A DNA stretch of 64,000 nt from Polycyclovorans algicola TG408 (GTDB lineage: Bacteria; Pseudomonadota; Gammaproteobacteria; Nevskiales; Nevskiaceae). Each line of letters opens with the position of its first letter. Positions within the stretch are counted from its first letter, which is position 1. Positions 60,077-64,000 of this stretch are shown piece by piece. The position numbers were made by a program, and so were the translations under genes. Where the stretch lies: positions 552,830-616,829 of the forward strand of contig NZ_JOMH01000001.1 in assembly GCF_000711245.1 (NCBI RefSeq), given 5' to 3'. Below the pieces are notes generated by a model, which saw nothing but the letters and a program-made list of their open reading frames with translations, made no database searches and was not told the origin of the DNA.

Positions 60077-61875
60077 TGGCCAACAGCGCTTATGACGCCG
60101 TGTCGACGGCACCGCCGGCCGAGGTCGGCGAAATGGAGCTGCCGCCTCACCCCAAGACCTTCATCGGCAAATACATCTGGAGCCAGGATGCCAAGGTGAT
60201 CGCCGTGCAGTACGCCGTCACGGCCACCGCCATCGGGCTGGTGGCGCTGGCACTGTCGATCATCATGCGACTGCAGTTGGCCTTTCCGGAGTCGCTGCCG
60301 CTGATCGACCCGGCCAACTATCTCCAGGCCGTGTCGATGCACGGCATGATCATGGTGGTCTACCTGCTCACCGCGTTTTTGCTGGGCGCGTTCGGCAACT
60401 ACCTGATTCCGCTGATGTGTGGCGCGCGCGACATGGTGTTCCCGTATCTGAACATGTTGAGCTACTGGGTCTACCTGCTGGCGGTGCTGGTGCTGGTGGC
60501 CAGCTTCTTCGTGCCGGGCGGCCCCACCGGTGCCGGCTGGACGCTCTATCCACCGCAGGCGGTCAGCCCAGGCACGCCGGGCATCGACGGCGGCATCGTG
60601 CTGATGCTGGTGTCACTGGGTCTTTTCATCATCGGCTTCACCATGGGCGGCCTCAACTACGTGGTAACGGTGTTGCAGGCGCGCACCCGCGGCATGACGC
60701 TGATGCGCCTGCCGCTGACCATCTGGGGCATCTTCATGGCCACGGTGCTGGCCTTGCTGGCCTTTCCGGCGCTGTTCGTGGCAGCGCTGATGATGTTGCT
60801 CGACCACCTGATCGGCACCAGTTTCTTCTTGCCGACCATGCTCAACCTGGGCGAGATGTCGGATCACTCAGGCGGCAGTCCGCTGATGTTCCAGCACCTG
60901 TTCTGGTTCTTCGGCCATCCCGAGGTCTACATCGTGGCGTTGCCGGCGTTCGGCATCGTCTCGGATCTGATTGCCACCCACGCGCGGCGCAGCATCTTCG
61001 GCTACCGGATGATGGTCTGGGCGATCATCGCCATCGGTGGCCTCAGCTTTGTGGTCTGGGCGCACCACATGTACGTCAGCGGGATGAATCCGTATTTCGG
61101 TTTCCTGTTCGCCACCACCACGCTCATCATCGCCGTGCCGACGGCGATCAAGGTCTACAACTGGGTGCTGACCCTGTGGCGCGGCAACATCAGACTGACC
61201 GTGCCGATGCTGTTTTCGATTGGCTTCATCTTCGCCTTCGTCAACGGTGGGCTTTCGGGGTTGTTTCTGGGCAACGTCACCGTCGATGTGCCGCTGTCCG
61301 ACACCTATTTCGTGGTCGGTCATTTCCACATGGTGATGGCGGTGGCGCCGATCATGGTGATCTTCGGCGCGCTGTATCACTGGTACCCCAAGGTGACCGG
61401 TCGCATGCTCAACGAGCTGGGCGGCAAGATCCATTTCTGGGTCACCTTTCTGGGCACCTACGCGGTCTATTACCCGATGCACTACATGGGCTTCGAGGGC
61501 GTGCCGCGCCGCTATTACGCCTACGGCGAGACCGCGTTCATTTCGGACTCGGTGCAGGCGCTCAACGTGTTCATCACCGTCGCGGCAATCATCGTGGCGC
61601 TGGCGCAGACCCTGTTCCTGTTCAACGTGGTGTGGAGCCTGCGCAATGGCAAGAAGGCCGGGCCCAATCCGTGGAATGCGACCACGCTGGAATGGCAGAC
61701 GCCGCACACGCCGCCGCATCACGGCAACTTTGGCGCCGAACTGCCAGTGGTCTACCGCTGGCCCTACGACTACGGCCTGCCCGGCGCCAAGGATGATTTC
61801 GTGCCGCAGAACGTGCCGCCCGACCAAGTCGAGATGCAGTCTGAGTCGACCCCTGAGACGGAGACCGGCCGATGA
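60076..61875 (+). CDS. ctaD: Cytochrome c oxidase subunit I
   Basis: A 599-residue haem-copper oxidase subunit with about 12-13 membrane helices. Haem and CuB ligands are SMHGMIMV (H89), HPEVY (CuB His cross-linked to Tyr), WAHHMYVSGMNP, and DTYFVVGHFHMVM. The D-channel pattern (LLGAFGNYLIPLMCGARDMV) and Glu in GHPEVY place it in the A-type family. It reduces O2 to water and pumps protons. Its start overlaps the previous stop by one base (TGATG), so the genes are coupled. Confidence 0.95.
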   Translation: MANSAYDAVSTAPPAEVGEMELPPHPKTFIGKYIWSQDAKVIAVQYAVTATAIGLVALALSIIMRLQLAFPESLPLIDPANYLQAVSMHGMIMVVYLLTAFLLGAFGNYLIPLMCGARDMVFPYLNMLSYWVYLLAVLVLVASFFVPGGPTGAGWTLYPPQAVSPGTPGIDGGIVLMLVSLGLFIIGFTMGGLNYVVTVLQARTRGMTLMRLPLTIWGIFMATVLALLAFPALFVAALMMLLDHLIGTSFFLPTMLNLGEMSDHSGGSPLMFQHLFWFFGHPEVYIVALPAFGIVSDLIATHARRSIFGYRMMVWAIIAIGGLSFVVWAHHMYVSGMNPYFGFLFATTTLIIAVPTAIKVYNWVLTLWRGNIRLTVPMLFSIGFIFAFVNGGLSGLFLGNVTVDVPLSDTYFVVGHFHMVMAVAPIMVIFGALYHWYPKVTGRMLNELGGKIHFWVTFLGTYAVYYPMHYMGFEGVPRRYYAYGETAFISDSVQALNVFITVAAIIVALAQTLFLFNVVWSLRNGKKAGPNPWNATTLEWQTPHTPPHHGNFGAELPVVYRWPYDYGLPGAKDDFVPQNVPPDQVEMQSESTPETETGR

Positions 61876-62576
61876 CTTACACGCTGCTGTTCCTCGCGAT
61901 TCTCATGGCGGTGTTCGTCGGCTGGCTGGTGCGCCAGTCGGTCAATGTCACGCCGTGGGTGGCCAATCACGGTCAGGCGGCCACGCTGCGCCAGGCCCCG
62001 GAATGGTTCACCGGTCCGCGGGTCGGCCTGGTGGTGTTTCTGGCGGTGGTGACCTCGGTGTTCGGCCTGACGCTCAGCGCCTACATGATGCGCATGGCCG
62101 CCACCGATGACTGGCAATTTCTGCCGATGCCAACCTCGGGATGGTTCAACTTCGCGATGCTGGTGCTGGCCAGCGTTGCATTGCAGACCACATGGTCGGC
62201 AGCCAAGCGCGCGAACGATTCGCTTTTTTGGGCGGCACTCGCGCTGGGAACTGGCTCGACTGCCGCCTTCCTGCTTGGGCAATACCTGCTTTGGCGCGAC
62301 CTGGTCGGCGTCGGCTACTACGCATCGGCGTTTGTCGGCAGTGCCTTTTACGCCTTGATGAGCACGCTGCACGGCCTGCACCTGCTCGGCGGGCTGTTTG
62401 CCCTAGGCCGCGTCGTGCTCCGGTTACAGCAGGGCGCCAGCCTGGCGCAGATGCGCGAGGCCGTCGGGCTTTGCGCGCTTTACTGGCACTTCCTGCTGCT
62501 GGTGTGGGCGGTGCTGTTCGGTGCGTTGTTTGTCGGCGCCGAGCCGCTTTACGCGTTCTGTCGGTCGGGGCTGTAA
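61872..62576 (+). CDS. Cytochrome c oxidase subunit III-type protein (first copy)
   Basis: A 234-residue membrane protein overlapping ctaD by 4 bases (ATGA). The pattern SAFYALMSTLHGLHLLGGLF and ALYWHFLLLVWAVLFGALF matches haem-copper oxidase subunit III. A hydrophobic N-terminal segment and a soluble loop (RQAPEWFTGPRVG) precede helices 3-7. It is only distantly similar to the second subunit III encoded next. Confidence 0.85.
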   Translation: MTYTLLFLAILMAVFVGWLVRQSVNVTPWVANHGQAATLRQAPEWFTGPRVGLVVFLAVVTSVFGLTLSAYMMRMAATDDWQFLPMPTSGWFNFAMLVLASVALQTTWSAAKRANDSLFWAALALGTGSTAAFLLGQYLLWRDLVGVGYYASAFVGSAFYALMSTLHGLHLLGGLFALGRVVLRLQQGASLAQMREAVGLCALYWHFLLLVWAVLFGALFVGAEPLYAFCRSGL

Positions 62577-62604
62577 GCCCGATACACCCGAGGAGGTCGT
62601 TCCC

Positions 62605-63315
62605 ATGCGCAATCCCACTGCTGCCGCCGACACGCTGACACCCGGGGTCAAGGGACTGGTGTCCGACTTTGCCTCTGACCAGCGCGCCTTCAAGACGGCG
62701 CCGTGGGGCAAGGCGATGATGTGGATCTTCCTGCTCAGCGACACCTTCATCTTCGGCTGCTTTCTGGTCGGTTACATGACCGTGCGGGCCTCGACGCCGG
62801 AAGCCTGGCCCAACGCCAGCGAGGTGTTTGCGCTGTACATCGGCGAAACGCAGGTTCCGCTGCTGCTGATTGCGATCATGACCTTCGTGCTGATCAGCTC
62901 GAGCGGCACGATGGCGCTGGCGGTGAAATACGGCTACGAGCGAAACCGCAAGGTGACCGCCGCATTGCTGGTGCTGACCGCGATTCTTGGCGCGTCATTC
63001 GTGGGGATGCAGGTGTTCGAGTGGGCCAAGCTGATCGAGGACGGGGTGCGGCCCTGGGGCAACCCCTTCGGCGCACCGCAGTTCGGCGCCGCGTTTTTCA
63101 TGATCACCGGCTTTCACGGCACCCACGTCAGCATCGGCGTGATCGCGCTGATCATCATGTCGGTGAAGGTCATGCGGGGGTCGCTGGACGCCCGGCGCCC
63201 AGGCCTGATGACCGGCCGCAAGGGCAGCTATGAAGAGGTCGAGATCCTCGGCCTGTACTGGCACTTCGTCGACCTGGTGTGGGTCTTCATCTTCGCGTTC
63301 TTCTATCTCTGGTAA
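62605..63315 (+). CDS. Cytochrome c oxidase subunit III (second copy)
   Basis: A 236-residue subunit III: MMWIFLLSDTFIFGCFLVGY, ASFVGMQVFEWAKLIEDGVR, FFMITGFHGTHVSIGVIALI and GLYWHFVDLVWVFIFAFFYL, all hallmarks of CtaE/CyoC. An aggagg ribosome site at 62591-62596 sets the ATG at 62605. Subunit III helps keep the proton pump active. Two different subunit III-type genes in one operon is uncommon. Confidence 0.92.
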   Translation: MRNPTAAADTLTPGVKGLVSDFASDQRAFKTAPWGKAMMWIFLLSDTFIFGCFLVGYMTVRASTPEAWPNASEVFALYIGETQVPLLLIAIMTFVLISSSGTMALAVKYGYERNRKVTAALLVLTAILGASFVGMQVFEWAKLIEDGVRPWGNPFGAPQFGAAFFMITGFHGTHVSIGVIALIIMSVKVMRGSLDARRPGLMTGRKGSYEEVEILGLYWHFVDLVWVFIFAFFYLW

Positions 63316-63326
63316 GGGAGCTCGCC

Positions 63327-63647
63327 ATGACACACGATCAAGCCCATCAGCAGCACCCGCTCAGCACCTACCTGTGGATCTGGGGGCTGCTGTTCGTGCT
63401 CAGCGTGATGTCGTACATGGTCGACTACGTGGGCCTGGAAGGCCTGCTCAAGTTTTCGCTGATCACGCTGTTCATGCTGCTCAAGGCGGGGCTGATCATG
63501 GCGGTGTTCATGCACATGGTCTGGGAACGCATGGCGCTGGTGATGGTGGTCATCGTGCCCACTGGCGCCTTGGCGTTCCTGATGGCACTGATGATTCTGG
63601 AGTCGAACTACACCCTGTTCTCGCGCCTGATCTTCGGGCTGAACTAG
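63327..63647 (+). CDS. Cytochrome c oxidase subunit IV (CtaF-like)
   Basis: A 106-residue protein with three membrane helices (WIWGLLFVLSVMSYMVDYVG; LITLFMLLKAGLIMAVFMHM; ALVMVVIVPTGALAFLMAL), matching the COX4_pro/CtaF small subunit. aaggga at about 63314-63319 gives the start at 63327. It probably stabilises the CuB region during assembly and is the last gene of the operon. Confidence 0.9.
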   Translation: MTHDQAHQQHPLSTYLWIWGLLFVLSVMSYMVDYVGLEGLLKFSLITLFMLLKAGLIMAVFMHMVWERMALVMVVIVPTGALAFLMALMILESNYTLFSRLIFGLN

Positions 63648-63859
63648 GGCCTGTTAACAATTCATTCGTTCTGGCGGCGCACTTGAGCACCGCGCTTCGT
63701 TGCTCATCGTCGCGATAGTGCCCACGATCCCGTATCGATGCGCCTCGATCTGCACGCCAACGCACGCGCCATCGCCTAACGCTTTGTTGGAAACACTGCA
63801 CTGGCCTCGGAACGCTCTGAACAGATTTCAGCGCTGCGCCACCGTTGTGCGCTCCCTCA
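63648..63859. other. Non-coding region after the oxidase operon, possible repeat remnant
   Basis: Begins GGGCCTGTTAACA right after the subunit IV stop and shows no gene with start signals. In the minus strand all frames are open in parts but none is protein-like over its whole length. The 5' motif resembles ends of some insertion sequences, but I could not find a matching second end. Confidence 0.35.
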
Positions 63860-63887
63860 GGCGACCGCCGTGATCACGGCGGTCGCC
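63860..63887 (-). terminator. 28-bp perfect palindrome, probable terminator of the edge gene
   Basis: A perfect GC-rich palindrome (centre TGATCA) at 63860-63887, starting 18 bases downstream of the minus-strand gene that ends at 63906. No T run follows, so it may be a factor-dependent terminator or a repeat. Confidence 0.5.
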
Positions 63888-63905
63888 CGGCCCCCAAATG
63901 CCGCC

Positions 63906-64000
63906 CTACGGCCAGGTCTTGACGAAGAAGCGCGTCACCCGGTGCTGCCAGAAAATCAGCCAATGCGGGGCGCCTGCTGCGGTGCCGGCTTCCTTGAGCC
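63906..64000 (-). CDS. C-terminal end of an unknown protein (cut by window edge)
   Basis: The last 30 codons or so of a minus-strand gene, ending at TAG (63906-63908). The visible tail is AGTAAGAPHWLIFWQHRVTR, then FFVKTWP. The aromatic/basic end could be a membrane-proximal tail of a transporter or enzyme. No family is recognised from this short stretch. The adjacent palindrome supports a real gene end. Confidence 0.6.
   Translation of the reverse strand, partial: LKEAGTAAGAPHWLIFWQHRVTRFFVKTWP

Overview
The window is chromosomal DNA of high G+C content, packed with short-spaced or overlapping genes on both strands. The gene repertoire (RluF, ClsB with a YbhP-like partner, YbiI-like zinc finger, LplT-PlsC fusion, Baeyer-Villiger monooxygenase, PQQ alcohol dehydrogenase, NAD-linked molybdenum formate dehydrogenase, A-type cytochrome c oxidase) suggests an aerobic, metabolically versatile gammaproteobacterium, perhaps of the Nevskiales/Solimonadaceae or Xanthomonadales. 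That assignment is inference; no rRNA or universal marker is present.

Layout. 1-1.2 kb: the end of egtB and all of egtD (ergothioneine). 1.2-5.8 kb: small membrane and DUF427 proteins, an MHS-type MFS carrier, and a histidine kinase/response regulator pair. 5.9-8.3 kb: TetR regulator, membrane desaturase, rubredoxin and sirtuin, joined by overlaps or a short gap. 8.3-11.7 kb: SulP transporter and ETHE1-like persulfide dioxygenase, divergent from a glutathione S-transferase. 12.0-22.7 kb: LON-domain protein, a tRNA-Phe with its own promoter, then a defence region on the minus strand holding a complete type I restriction-modification system (hsdM, hsdS, hsdR) with a Fic protein and a YgjP-like metallopeptidase. 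hsdM carries an in-frame 3 x 75-bp array of REP-like palindromes. 22.7-36.2 kb: Rieske-glutamate-synthase fusion, pirin and its LysR neighbour, lipoproteins and esterases, a VTT protein, YbhP-like and ClsB proteins, a pseudouridine synthase and a frameshifted SnoaL-like gene.

36.3-44.7 kb is the most unusual part. It is a soluble NAD-dependent formate dehydrogenase operon (fdsG, fdsB, fdsA, fdhD, fdsD) with a divergent ModE/LysR-like regulator. Each of the five non-overlapping junctions around these genes holds one copy of a long inverted-repeat element. Arms are about 42 bp and begin TTCAACGCAAAGGCGCAAAG. Four copies are short (about 120-130 bp) and have no gene. The fifth (about 490 bp) encodes only a GxxExxY-family PD-(D/E)XK nuclease-like protein between the arms. 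I saw no other copy in the window. It looks like a compact mobile element plus its non-autonomous derivatives, and each copy would also form a strong hairpin between cistrons.

45-57.9 kb: dehalogenase-like hydrolase, ParA, RluF, PhoD, lipoprotein quinoprotein alcohol dehydrogenase, acetyl-CoA hydrolase/transferase, LplT-PlsC fusion, Baeyer-Villiger monooxygenase and a 32-residue membrane protein. 58.7-63.6 kb: a cytochrome c oxidase operon (subunit II with two c-type haem domains, subunit I, two subunit III-type proteins, subunit IV). The window ends in the 3' end of a minus-strand gene.
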